Assembly (NCBI GenBank): GCA_025667525.1
Contig: CM046879.1
Coordinates: forward strand, 362,470,639 to 362,534,638
DNA: 64,000 bases
Reading direction: 5' to 3'
Source of the DNA: Glebionis coronaria
Taxonomy: Eukaryota > Streptophyta > Magnoliopsida > Asterales > Asteraceae
The translations under genes and the position numbers were made by a program. Of the stretch, positions 37,085-50,349 are shown in pieces; within the stretch, counting starts at the first letter, position 1, and each line of letters opens with the position of its first letter. The notes below the pieces were generated by a model that saw only the letters and a program-made list of their open reading frames with translations, did not search any database and was not told the origin of the DNA.

Positions 37085-38527
37085 TCACGGATTAGTGATG
37101 GTGTTTGAAGGTAGAGAACTCGAAGAAGAAGGTTGAGCGGCGGGCAAGAAACTAGCCAACAGATTCTTTAATTCATTTGTTTGAGTACTGAAGGAGGATT
37201 GAATATTATCACGAACCTCGGACCTTATCTCATTTCCTTGCTTCGTGATATCTCCTTTCAAATTGATTATTTGGCTCTGCAGATTCTTGATTTGCTCACA
37301 TTGAGTTCTCATTATGGCTTCAACATCGGAGTTAATGGGTGGGGTTTGTTGAGCGGGTGGGTGATAAGGATTAGAAGCACGAGGTGGGATTTGGTTGCTT
37401 CTATTGTAGTTGTTGGCGGGGTTTTGGTTTTGAGGAGAAAAACCGGGTGAAAGGTAATTGTTGGATCGGTAACTCAGCAGATTTCTATCCCCTTGAGGTC
37501 GAGGTTGGTAATTTTCCGGTGAATAATTACCATAAGCTGCATACACATTTTCCGGATTTCCTTGTGTCGAAGGACAATCGGTGTATGAGTGAGGACCGCC
37601 GCATGTTTCACAAGGATTAGCAACCGCTTTAACTTGTTGTTGTTGTTGGTTTGAAGCGAGAAGCGTAATACTTTTGCTCATTTCAGTCATCATGCGGGTG
37701 AGTTCGGTCATATCAGGGTTTGCTGAGGTGGAGGAAACATTGACTCTCGGGTTGTTCCTTGAAGAAGCAGAGGAATCCCAGTTTTTATGATGAGTAGTCA
37801 TGTTTTCAATTAGCTCTCTACACTCCTCGGGTCTCCTTTTCATGAATGTGCCACCGGCGGCTGCATTAATCGTATCACGATCTCGAAAAGTCAAACCGTT
37901 GTATAAAGTGTCAATCAATTTGACGGGAAGCATGTTGTGGTTTGGAAATCTATCGATCAAGACATTATATCTCTCCCAAGCATCAAAAAGAGATTCATCA
38001 GGGTCTTGCATGAAACCGCTGATTTGATTGCGAAGGCTAGTGACCATGGATGGTGGAAAGTAGCGCGACAAAAAGCGTTGAGTCATGTCATCCCAAGTGT
38101 GAATAGAATTCTTCGGGAGACGATCAAACCATTTATCGGCATGATGTAATAAGGTATGTGGAAAGAGTTGTAGGCGAAGTTCATCCATTGTGGCACCAGC
38201 CAACTTCATGCTTTGGGTGATTGTAATGAACTTGTCGAGGTGTTTGTTGGCATCATCATCAGGCAATCCACGAAATGGGTTAGTTTGCACTTGTTGAATC
38301 ATGTGGTGCTTCAACAAAAACTCAGGAGTGTTGATTTGCATCGGCGCAATCGGTCCTCCTCGTCCAAACATTGTAGGTTGACAAAGCTCCTCCATGGTCC
38401 GAAGATCGGGCGGTGGAAGAAAATTGTTGTTATTATTAGGGTGCGGTGGATTATTGTTGTTTACACCTGACATAGCTAAATCTTCTTGAGTCTCGGGCTC
38501 TTGATAATTAGAAGATCTAGTACGCAT
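37085..38527 (-). CDS. gag: C gag (capsid and nucleocapsid), ended by one in-frame TGA
   Basis: The likely start is ATG at 38527 because MRTRS matches A, giving 480 residues to the TGA at 37085-37087. The Retrotrans_gag domain is at about 97-200. A zinc knuckle CETCGGPHSYTDC is at about 306-318, with a Gln run before it and a coiled segment near 420-460. At the TGA, A has the Arg codon of NPRGE, so a CGA-to-TGA change is likely. The same frame then continues into protease, so the original frame was about 1061 residues. The capsid part is clearly divergent from A, so C is not a simple deletion of A. The stop could also be read through, but nothing here proves it. Confidence 0.85.
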   Translation of the reverse strand: MRTRSSNYQEPETQEDLAMSGVNNNNPPHPNNNNNFLPPPDLRTMEELCQPTMFGRGGPIAPMQINTPEFLLKHHMIQQVQTNPFRGLPDDDANKHLDKFITITQSMKLAGATMDELRLQLFPHTLLHHADKWFDRLPKNSIHTWDDMTQRFLSRYFPPSMVTSLRNQISGFMQDPDESLFDAWERYNVLIDRFPNHNMLPVKLIDTLYNGLTFRDRDTINAAAGGTFMKRRPEECRELIENMTTHHKNWDSSASSRNNPRVNVSSTSANPDMTELTRMMTEMSKSITLLASNQQQQQVKAVANPCETCGGPHSYTDCPSTQGNPENVYAAYGNYSPENYQPRPQGDRNLLSYRSNNYLSPGFSPQNQNPANNYNRSNQIPPRASNPYHPPAQQTPPINSDVEAIMRTQCEQIKNLQSQIINLKGDITKQGNEIRSEVRDNIQSSFSTQTNELKNLLASFLPAAQPSSSSSLPSNTITNP

Positions 38528-38748
38528 ACACCTGAAAATGCAAAAGAAAAAGAAACCAAACACAAAGACAATATATATACACAATAAAGATAAAATCTTT
38601 TTGGATTTTTTTAATTTTTAATTTTTATGATTTTTTGAATTTTTTATGCAAGAAAAGTAACGCTCACAAGTGAACGGATCCCAAAAAGCAACGCGTCTCT
38701 CACAGAAAACTGTTAATCTTTACGAAAAGAGCCGGCAGCGGCGCCATT
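38528..38748 (-). promoter_or_regulatory. C leader and primer binding site
   Basis: The primer binding site TGGCGCCGCTGCCGGC (plus 38731-38746) is 2 nt from the LTR and matches that of A over its first 15 positions. About 200 bp of AT-rich leader separate it from the gag ATG. Confidence 0.85.
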
Positions 38749-40557
38749 TGATACAAGGTTTTTGCTAGGTTTAATTGTTGTTCTCGGTATCTTAACGAAT
38801 TGATCTAGGTTCTCTATGTGACTCTATTGTTTTTGGTGAAACAAATATTTTTGGTTGTTTTTAAATAAAGGTGCAAAACAATTAAAGTAAAAGGCAGGTA
38901 ATTTAAATCTAAGTCTAATTAAAATAATGGGCAAGTATTTAAAAGCGAGACAAGAATTAAAGGGCACTTAAAGTAAATGACGCAAACTTAAATTTAACTA
39001 AGGCAAACTTAAAACGCAACTAAAACTTAAACTAAGGCAAGGATAAAATAAAGCTAAGACAAATAATCTTAGAGTGCAATTAAATTAAAAGGCGGGATAA
39101 ATAAAGCTTGAAAATAAAAGAATTGAAAGCAGATACCAAAAAGAACCTGAAAGAAACCTTGGTTCGGAAGTTCAAAACTTCCGAATGAACTGGCTTGACT
39201 CGGAACTTTTAAAGTTCCGAATGAACCCTCTCTGATCCAGAACTTTTTAAGTTCCGAATGAGATTGCTGACTCGGAAGTTTTTTGCTGATCCGGAACTTT
39301 GACCTTGATTCGGAACTTTTAAGTTGATCCGGAACTTTTGTTAAGAAGACTTGACTCGGAACTTTTTGAGTTCCGAATGAATCTTCTTGATCCGGAACTT
39401 CTCGAGTTCCGAATAAAACCTCCTTGAGTCGGAACTTTCGTTCGGAAGATTTCGTCCGGAAGTTTCAATGTTCCGGATGAACAATGCTTGAGTCGGAACA
39501 ATTGATCCGGAAGATTTTGCTGATGAACTTGATTCGGAACTTTTAAAGTTCCGAATGAACCACTTCCTTCTCTTTGGCTCGGAACTTATCTGGGAACCAG
39601 AAACAGAAACAAACACTCCCGAAGAACAAGGGATTACTGTAATAATGATCTAAACACAAATTTAACCAAAATCAACCAAACGATTTAACTAAACTAATAA
39701 CGAAACAACAAACAATCATAAACAAGCAATCTATATCAATTAAACTAACAAATTTAACCACAATAATCAAAAACCCAATTGATCAAAATAAGAACATGAA
39801 CATGAACACAAACATAAACATAAAAATCAAAGATCAAGAAAGGTAGATAGGAGATTAACAAGATAAAATAAAGATTGACAAAAATTAAATGGAAACTTAC
39901 TTGAAATTAAAGGAATTTAATGTGCAAGACAAGGTAATTAAATTGACAAGTATTTAAATGACAAGGAAATTAAAGGTGCAAGGTAAGTAAATTATGGAAG
40001 AGCTAATTGTCACACTTAGCCAACAACTAAAAATGATTAACAACTAAACTATATATAGGGGAGGATTAGGAAGCTTTCTCCCCTCTTTCCTTTTCTCTTA
40101 ATTACAAGCTTAAGTCCTTCCTTCTTTAATTCTTCATTAATTGCATGCTTAGTCCTTTTCTTCTAATCTTCTTTAAACTTGGACTTAAATGACTTTTGGC
40201 TCGGGATTTCTTTTGAACTCGTCTTTAAATTCTTCAATAAATTAGACTTGAGTTTCTCGGCTTTTGATAAACTTCCGTCTTTTGACTTTTTCTTCGATAA
40301 ATCTTCAGAATTGGTCTTGGACTTCCGTTCTTTTTGCACTCTTGACTTCTTGACTTCGTCTTTCATCTTTTTCTTCAATAAAAGCCGTAAATGCCCGTGA
40401 ATGCCCGTGTTTTCTCCACTTTTCACCTTTTCGTCCTAAATCACAACAAAAACACAAACCACGCATAATTCCGACATAAAAGACATAAAATACACGTTTT
40501 GGTCCGGTTATTATTATAATTAAGTGGTAGAAAGGATGGGTGTTTACACACCTATCA
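38749..40557 (-). repeat. C 5' LTR
   Basis: This 1809-bp LTR has a TATA box at 40049-40058 and the CGGAA/TTCCG array at about 39165-39590. It is followed by the right copy of CTTCC (40558-40562). Confidence 0.94.
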
Positions 40558-40562
40558 CTTCC

Positions 40563-41375
40563 TCTTTTTGAATGGAGATTAACATATGTAAGTTATAACA
40601 TATGTTTGTGGTTAAAAATTGTATGATGGTGGTGTTTTGGTTGAGATGGGACGGCAAGAAGAAGAGAGGGATGAGAGGATTTGTGAGATTTGCATGGATG
40701 GAAATGAGTTGCTAGTTTGATAACTAGTGGTTTTGTTGGTGGAAGGCTTACTTTGTAAGCTAAGACAAGTGTTAGCTTACTTGCTAAGACTTTGACACAT
40801 CAAGTGTTAAGGTGTTGTGTTGTAACCGGTTTTGAGTGGGGGTGGGACAAGTGTCCCACTTGTCTCATCCCCATTTATTTACGGGTACTCCTCGATTCTA
40901 GTTTCCTCGATTTGCGTGCCCTCGGGTCGTTTTACGAAAAACGTTTTTATAAATTGTGAATCAACGGCACAAAACGAATCTAATAAAAATTGTCTCATCA
41001 AAAACGGAGTTCGAAAACGTAAATACGTAATCCTAAGGTTTCCGGTTTAGTCGTAAAGGACGTTAAATTAAAATCGTAAGTCCTAAATTCTTCTCGTATT
41101 TTTGTGAGTTTATGAACCAACTCAAAATTAAAATCCCAAAATAATATTTACGGATAAATTTATTTTCTGAAATGCCGGACTGTCACCAAAGACGGTGTAG
41201 GTAAACGTGAACACGTAACGTTGAATCCTCCGGTTTAGACGTAGTCGACGCCACTTCAAGACGTAAATCCAAATTTCTTCCCATAATTAAGTGAGTTCAT
41301 ATTATAACATTAAAATAATGTTTTCAAATAAATATTGAGAATAAAATATTAATCATAAATTGACGGATTGTCACA
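40563..41375 (-). repeat. D 3' LTR, proximal part
   Basis: This part continues the D LTR after C and ends at the terminal CA (element-sense TG) at 41375, next to the polypurine tract. It matches 49533-50344. The short frame 40832-41050 is LTR sequence, not a gene. Confidence 0.93.
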
Positions 41376-42239
41376 GCATTTACCCCTAAACAGGATCTTT
41401 GTCCTCAAAGATCATCTTACCTTACTACTCGCTTCTTATAGAGTTAAAGCCATGTGGGTATTTCCTCCACATTCGGTCTTTTCTCATAAGTGTAATCCAT
41501 TTCAATACGCGAGTTTCATCAAACATAACTACGGGAATAAGATCAGGCTTAATGTTGACTTACTTTCTCTATCCATGATGTTCACGGGTTTCTGATGAAT
41601 GCAACTTTTCGCCGATCTAAACTTTATCAAGAAGAATTCAGATTTTCACTTGATAGATATTTATCAAGTTCGATATTCGAATCATAATTCACGCAGCTCT
41701 TGAAGTCCTAGGGTAGATCCAGCTTATATGCCTTTCAAACCAATCTTTTTACATCATCTCTATGGTCCCATACAACGGGGACTTATATCCCATGATCTTT
41801 CAGATCACCAATTCATTTTTCTATGGTTAAAATTTTTGGCATAACTTCGCTACCCATCTTGCACTTCAAGATCTACATTTCATATTCGCATAACCTCCTA
41901 CCTACTACCGGCAGTCAATATTCAGATCCTAATTTCAACAATCATTTCAGGTCTCGCGGGTCAGGTATTTTGTAAGGTTAGATTCGCCATCATAGGAAAC
42001 CTTAAACCTAAAAGACATGTCCAACTCACAGTGGGTGTATGTCGGGTGTCTTCATCTCAACTCCTGCTTACAGATGCTCTAATTTCTAAATCTTAACAAG
42101 ATTCGATCTCGATCCTAATACGATAGTTATCAATGATAATATCTCCAAAGGAAAACGATTATGCGGTTTATTACCAAAGTTCAATCATTCAAATATAAAA
42201 CAGCACTTATAGTATTTTGTATCATTACTTTACCTCGTC

Positions 42240-42480
42240 CCTTCGATTGGGGTGGTACATAGTACTCTCATCAAGGTTCGTTCTCAATGACTTCTAAGCA
42301 AATCTCTAGAAATTCGATGCGAAGCGAGGATCTTGATAAAGATGTTCGATACAGGCACACTATGTTTACATAACTCTTTTGCATTTATCATTAATGGGAA
42401 TGATATTAGCAGATTTGGTCAGTCTGTCGACGATGACCCAAATCGAATCAAATTCAGATGACGACCTTTGCAATAGTTAG
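42240..42480 (-). pseudogene. D integrase core remnant
   Basis: On the minus strand the [11 protein letters not shown] motif of the integrase core is readable near 42450-42417. The YHPNR region is near 42255. The intervening sequence is broken. It is the counterpart of B 28735-28990. Confidence 0.7.
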
Positions 42481-43554
42481 ACGTTTACTAATGTATGAGG
42501 CGATGTCTGCCTTCATAATCTGCCATTAGTACAACCTCTTCTTCAGATAAAGATACTTTAAATCAGAAATGACAGGAATAGAATACTTATACTTACAAGA
42601 TTCCAATATGACTACATTTCTAAATCTCTGTATTTAGGAAACCACAAGTGGCCGTTTATACATTTAACGCCATTGGCTTCTCAATTATAATGGTTCACAT
42701 TAGTCGTGAACCCCCTTTTTATTATCTATATTATCCTTTTTACAAACATCGTTTATTTTTATATTTTTCGGCAATTTATTTTACACCATCATTATTAAGG
42801 AACACAATCCTAATTGATTCTTTATATTTTCTACATAATGTGTCGGTAATTACGTTCACCTTCCTTCATATTTTCTAAGTTTCAGTTTCGTTTCAGCTAT
42901 CATTTTTATCAGTTTTGCTTAATCCGACGTTTAAAGCGTCGATAATTAATACAACTAATTAAATAATAAATATTTAATTTTTATGAAACATAACGTAAAA
43001 ATTTTATTTTTTCTTAGTTCGACCAATTATAAAAATATTCGAAATAAATTTGAATTTAATTAACAAGATTTTTGTGGATTTATCAAAAATAATTAATAGG
43101 ATTCGTAAATGTTCGAAAAAAATCTTTGTTTATATTTTGGTCAAAATTTTCTTAGTTGAAAAGCAAAAAGTATCGTTTCAAATTTCAAGTCATAAGTTAT
43201 ATAGTTTCCTCAATTCTTCTTAAGTTGTCTAGAAGTATACACGAACATTTACCCCTAAACAGAGTTTAGTTAAATGGTTTGTGTATAAGGGAATAATCCC
43301 TTAAAAATTCTTTGTTAAAACATTTGTCAAATATATTTGCACTTTCTTTTTAGTATAACTCAAAGTCTTAAATGACTTCTAATTTTTGAAGAGTCAATTT
43401 ATATCCCCATTATCTATTAATCACATGGTCAATTAATATAAAGGATTTAGTCTTTAATCACATGTTAAATATTTAAGGTACATGTTTTCATTGTTCGGTC
43501 AATTTAGGGCAGTCGATAAATAATTATTAACTCCTTTCTATTCTTATAAACAAA

Positions 43555-44090
43555 CAAATAGTTCTTAATGATCACATCGCATGGATTTATCAAATTACAT
43601 CCTACACACGTGATTCACTAATTTTATGAATGCTACATGTGTATTAGTCAATCCAAACGACATCACGTGAAACTCATAATGTTCATTACAAGTACCGGAT
43701 GTAGTGATTGGAATACATAATCTTTTTCGCAGATGCGAAGTTGATGATAACAATGCCATGGATCAAATCTTTAAAACATACGCTAGAACCTTGTAAATGA
43801 TCGATACAAATCTCCATTTCGAGTTATGGATATCGTTTTCGATTGTCAATTTAACTCAGTTCACAGTAATCAATAAACATAAGGAATGATAACACCATAC
43901 GCTCTTCATGATGACGAGCTTGGTAGAATACAAATCTATCCTCCGACAACTCTCTCAGTTGTACGGTAACTTCCTTAATTCAGATGGTGCTGACGTACAG
44001 TGCACATGCCACAAGTGCAGCACCGGGTATATAATCAATACCAAATTCAACTTGCACTTAATGGCGAAAGTCTAGGTAATTCACCAGCAA
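43555..44090 (-). pseudogene. D reverse transcriptase remnant
   Basis: The counterpart of B 26990-27540, read on the minus strand. The [14 protein letters not shown] segment lies near 43640-43670 and the GYHQLRI-type segment near 43735. Stops and shifts prevent translation. Confidence 0.7.
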
Positions 44091-46501
44091 ATACCTCCTA
44101 CGGGTTCAGATAACATAAACATCTTTTAATACATTTATTTTAAGTTCTTTCTAGATTATACATATCTATGACTAATTCATAAACCATTCATGGTATAATT
44201 TCAAGTCTAAATGCAGGGTATGGTCATCCATCAAGAATTATTTAGATCACTTTTGATAATCAACATCTTATCTTTTAGGGGGAGTTTCTACTCGAGTTCC
44301 CATCAATTAAGACAATGTCGTCATGTCATAATCAATCAATCCATTTTCCTGGCACTATCAACTTTCCAGTTTCGTTGCTGTCGATAAGATGTGAACTTCT
44401 CAAAAGACTAATAATAACTCACAATCCTTCACAAATTCAAGGATATCAGGAGACATAACTACCTTAAAAGAGTAAGGTTAACGCATAATCTACGCGAGAG
44501 AATTTTAAATCAGATACAGACGAGAATATTTAACGAACATGAATATATCCCATGTTATTCATATTTGAGTACGCATTCGAAAGCTCCTCGGATCGTTACC
44601 CAGGTCATTCAAATGAAATCAAATCAAAAGAAATGATAGGAACGTCAATACATCCAGTCAGGTATCAACACTCGGTAATCAGATTTTTTTTCCTAAAAAA
44701 TCTCACTACGGGAGAATTGGACAAGAAGTAATTGTCAATTGTCAAAATAAGACAATTTCCACAGATGAGTAAATTCGATTCGGAAGAATAGATGGCACGG
44801 GCACATATGTAGAGGTCTCTAACATTATGTCCCTATTTTGAACTTCTTGCAGATCTCATAAAATTTAACCTTTCACAATCTTCAAAGAAAATGTAGTGTT
44901 TATTATTCAGTTTTATGGTGACTACTAATCAGCTTTGCATGGTCCATTCCAAATTGTATGTAGGGCGCGCAAATATATACAAATTTCAAGATTAACGATG
45001 CAACACTCAGTTCGTCAAATTTTATCGTCATGTTTATAATAAAAAACATTTTCATGCTTAATTCTTAAATAAGAATCAAAAATATATTTACAAAGATTTT
45101 CTTTGTTATGGAAATAATTAAGTTTCCAAAGCGTTTCATAAACAACTTCATTTTGATATCAATCACTTATAAATCTCACTTTGAATAATCCTTATTGTGA
45201 TGAAAATTAAATTTTCTCAAAGGATACTGTTTTAACTTTATAAAAACAATGTGTGATCTGCAAAAGAGTGATTAAGAGTTGTTCACCAAGAACTTAACTA
45301 CAATATGATAGGAAATGAGCTTTACCCCAAATAATCATGAGGTTCATGATCTCGATGGCACTCAAAAGAATAATCCACAACGTGACTCAATTCAAGATGA
45401 TTACTTGTTCAATGGTTGCATCACTAATGCGAACATTAGGATGAAGCAATAAAAGATAGATAACATCGATACATGTAGGATTTAGTAATCAAAGGTAGTC
45501 TTTTTCATTAATCACAAACAAGTCAAAATTGTACCGTAACACATTACGTGTCACTATGTCATACAAATCTCAGAACTCATCCTACCAACTGATATCTCAG
45601 TTAAATTAGGGATTTTTAAAAGATACCACAATGAATAATAACCTACAAGAGTCATTAGGTGTTCCACATGTCCCGAAAGATCCATCGGTCCCAATTTAGA
45701 AGAAGATTTCTTCAATTTATTTATTGGACACTGGGCATCCTCGCTATTGGACAATGGCCTAGGAACAACACTTAACACGAACCAACAATCATTTAAAACC
45801 TTATAATTCAATCACAGGACTTAATGACTTCCTCTTAACAATCTCATATTTCATACAAGTTAAATTTTACTTTATTCAAGTTTTAACCAATTTTATACTC
45901 AATTCGATATCTTACCTCATATTCCAATACTTTCAATCTTATTCTTAGACCCTCAAAGTGCAATAAAGGCTCGATATGAACAACACTTAATTCCTATCCT
46001 ATAGCTCGTACAACAACAGTTATAAAATGAGTCACTAGTATAAAATGACTCGATCTTTCAATTAGACTTCTCGGAAAGGTACTAGTAGCATGAGGCTTTT
46101 GGGTAATGGTTCCAATGACAGCCTCAAGTGCAACATTCACCCTTTCGATTTCAATTTAAGAATTGGATGACAACGAATCAGATGACATCTTTCTAGGTGG
46201 TAACGTTTTGTCAAACTCCACTCTATAAGGAAAGATCGTCATGACATCGATATCAGATTTAATCTCGCCAATTCTTCTTCAATATCACAATCATCTAATA
46301 TCTACATTTCCATGAATATCAACCATTTGTTGGGATCATAAATATCCACAACTTGGTTTAGATCTAGGATAGCTAGAATTCCTAAGAGAATAGCTTCGAT
46401 TAATTTACTAGGGGATTTAGGGTTCCTTGTGACAATCTACGTCGTATAAATACCTCGTATAAATATCAAAATAATCATCAAACAATCATGTAATAAAATT
46501 A

Positions 46502-46719
<218 letters not shown>

Positions 46720-46903
46720 TAAAATAACACTTCTCAGTCTGGCCTTGTCGGTAACTCGGGAATTCTTTGGCACCGTTATAGTCAAAAGATTTTTAGACAT
46801 TTTTAGAAAAATGTTTATAATTAAAAGATTTTGAAATGTTTTATTCAAAACCTTGGTTTTAAAAAATCTTTCGTTCTCTATAACGAGAGCTCTGGTACCA
46901 AAC

Positions 46904-49900
46904 TGTAACAACCCCAAATTTATACAACTCAATACAGCGGAAGACTAGTTGGTGTTACGGGATAGCACATTACTCACATCATAGACAACGCATAAAAATC
47001 GCAACGTTTAATAATAAAAGAATTTCCATTCATAAATATCAAATTTACATAGGTCCCAAGTCATTGTATTTAATACAGGTTTTACAAAGCATTTGAATGG
47101 AAATAAGTATTTAGGTGCGGGCCATGAATTCTTGTTGTCTTCCCGAGAATTACCTTCAAGTACCTGAGATAAAACATGTTAAAAGAAAAGGCCAGCGATA
47201 ACGCCGAGTGAATTCATAGAGTTTAATAAAATCCATCAATATAATATCAGTATAAAAATTATTACTGAAAATCATTTTGTACAAATCTTTGTAATATGCC
47301 ATATAATAGCCAAAGTCATTTTTATACAAATCCTTGTCGAAATTCATAATATAGGCATTTGCCTTAAAAATCATTATACGAGCCAATGTCGTAAAAACAT
47401 CATACAATACGTTTTACAACGTTTTATAGATTAAATAAGAACCGTTATATGAATATGGTTATATAAAACCAAACATGAACATATTATCAATAGTATGACC
47501 CCGTATTGCTAGTCAGGCAATACATCGTAATTCGGTGCGTACAGTAGTATTTTGTTAACTGGATTATTATAAGCCGCATGACATTGTTACCTTACTACAA
47601 CAAACAACGGGTAGCTAGCCCGATACTCAATTTACCTATCTAAATTAGCGTGTCGTCACAAAGGTCACGCTATGGAAATCTTCTCATACATAAATTCTCT
47701 TACCAATCAATGTGGCACGACGGGGATCAACCATCAAGGCGCGAACTGGGGTGATCGTCCCCAAATAGTACTATTATATGCATAAGCGTCTACCAAATCC
47801 CGGTAGTTCACAATTCATGCTAATGGGACTTTTAGTGACATAACCTAACTTTAATAATCCATTTTATTCCGTCTATCGGGTCCTTTAATCATTTATCGGG
47901 TCATACAATCGGGTCATACAATCATTCGGGTCCAAATCAATAAACAAACAATCGGGACAAATGGTGTCCTATTTTATAAAAAACTAACATGTTATCTCCC
48001 TCGCGGGTTTATAAAACATTTCATAAAAACATTTAAAAGAGTGCGAGGCTATGAACTCACGTTGATGTGGGAAGGCGGGGTATCGGCAATTCGGACGTAC
48101 GGTACGTGCTTCAATCACGGAAACCTAGACAAATAATACTTGTCTTAGACTCATGTCCAATGAATTTATAAAAATAACAATTATGTATACATATGATTAT
48201 TATATATATATGATGATCAAGTGGGTTTACATATTCTCTTTTACTCATTTTTGTGTTTATGTGTCGATAACTTTTATACTAGTTTACTAGTTTTACCTAC
48301 TTACATATTTTAAGTCCAATAAACTTATTATAAGTTCTTTAACTTGTATTTATCCATTTTATACTTGTATTATCAGTATTTACATTTTACATGTTGGGCC
48401 CAAATGGGTTAAGCCCAATAAATAAGTTTATAAGTGTTTTACCTCATTTTGTTGTATTATTAGTCCAATAATGTTAACTTAGTCCATTAATGTCCGTATG
48501 TTATATAGTTCGGGTTTTATCGGTTTTTACTTGTTACATATGTTTATATATCAGTATATGAGTTTATAAAAGTTTACATTAGACGGGTCCAACCGTCTAA
48601 GTTTTATTTAACAAAAACGTTAATTTTACGGTATTAGCCGAAAAAGTCGTAAAAATCATGTTTATAGCTTTATAACTTATAAAACTTATCAAACTACCAT
48701 TTTTATAAAATGTGCATTTATTTATCCTTATACATGTTTATATAAATGTATTATATAAGTTAGTGGGTTTTAATTCACATTTTATACTATAGTTACTTGA
48801 GTGCTTATATAATACTATTATACTTTAATTTCCAAAATCTGATTTTTATTTTCATGTTCACCAAAACTTCCATATCTAGAGTTGTATATGGAGATAGAAA
48901 CTCAAATTTTAATGACATAAACTAAATGATATGTGCTCCATTTAACTATTTTATAGCTATTGTTGAATCAGCCTCTAAGTATTTTCTAAAAATCGTCCAA
49001 AACAGTGAACTCAGATTTGTACTCTAAACTTGTTTTGATCATATCTCACTCATCCTAATGATTCCATTGCATGGCCAACTCTCACATGTGTACAAGACAT
49101 ATTACTTACTGTATATCCATTAATCTATGCTATTTTATCAGTTCATGACATGTTTCTTTACTGTTTTATACAGCCATCATTTTTAAGCAAGATTTTAGCC
49201 TTGTTTCTTTTAGTTTTTCACCTTTTTAATCATATTCATCAACACCTCATCCCCACACAATACTTTTATCATCTTATAATCATCATATACATATACAATT
49301 AGAAATAAAATACATGATTACATAATCATAATAACAAAAAGATGGGGAGAACAATCTTTATACCACCATGAAGATGTAGGTTGTGATCAAAACATGGATT
49401 TTGATGGAGAAACTTGTGAATAACCAAGACCATCTTCAAGACCACCAATCTTCATGAACACCTTGTGGAAAATCAGCCCTAATACTCCATAGAAATCCCT
49501 CCTTGGATGTTAAAACTTGCACCAATCTTCCTCTTTTTGAATGGAGATTAACATATGTAAGTTATAACATATGTTTGTGGTTAAAAATTGTATGATGGTG
49601 GTGTTTTGGTTGAGATGGGACGGCAAGAAGAAGAGAGGGATGAGAGGATTCGTGAGATTTGCATGGATGGAAATGAGTTGCTAGTTTGATAACTAGTGGT
49701 TTTGTTGGTGGAAGGCTTACTTTGTAAGCTAAGACAAGTGTTAGCTTACTTGCTAAGACTTTGACACATCAAGTGTTAAGGTGTTGTGTTGTAACCGGTT
49801 TTGAGTGGGGGTGGGACAAGTGTCCCACTTGCCTCATCCCCATTTATTTACGTGTACTCCTCGATTCTAATTTCCTCGATTTGCGTGCCCTCGGGTCGTT

Positions 49901-50344
49901 TTACGAAAAACGTTTTTATAAATTGTGAATCAACGACACAAAACGAATCTAATAAAAATTGTCTCATCAAAAACGGAGTTCGAAAACGTAAATACGTAAT
50001 CCTAAGGTTTCCGGTTTAGTCGTAAAGGACGTTAAATTAAAATCGTAAGTCCTAATTTCTTCTCGTAAATTTGTGAGTTTATGAACCAACTCAAAATTAA
50101 AATCCCAAAATAATATTTACGGATAAATTTATTTTCTGAAATGTCGGACTGTCACCAAAGACGGTGTATGTAAACGTGAGCACGTAACGTTGAATCCTCC
50201 GTTTTAGACGTAGTCGATGCCACTTCAAGACGTAAATCCAAATTTCTTCCCATAATTAAGTGAGTTCATATTATAACATTAAAATAATGTTTTCAAATAA
50301 ATATTGAGAATAAAATATTAATCATAAATTGACGGATTGTCACA
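46904..50344 (-). repeat. D 5' LTR
   Basis: An intact 3441-bp LTR. It gives the uninterrupted reference for the C insertion site near 49525-49540. Substitutions against the other D LTR are clearly more frequent than between the LTRs of A or B, consistent with greater age. No gene lies inside. Confidence 0.94.
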
Positions 50345-50349
50345 CATTT

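Larger units (their letters stand above)
8274..40557 (-). mobile_element. Element C: non-autonomous Athila-type element (gag-protease, no pol), interrupted by B
   Basis: In minus orientation the 5' LTR is 38749-40557 and the 3' LTR is 8274-10090. Both have TG...CA ends with GATACAAGG at one end and ACACCTATCA at the other. The 5-bp duplication is CTTCC. The primer binding site is 38731-38746. The polypurine tract (10091-10106) lies beside the 3' LTR and is interrupted by B. Without B the element is about 9.1 kb. Its interior carries gag and an Athila-type protease with a unique tail. No reverse transcriptase, RNase H or integrase homology is present in its 5.4 kb of internal sequence. Confidence 0.93.
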
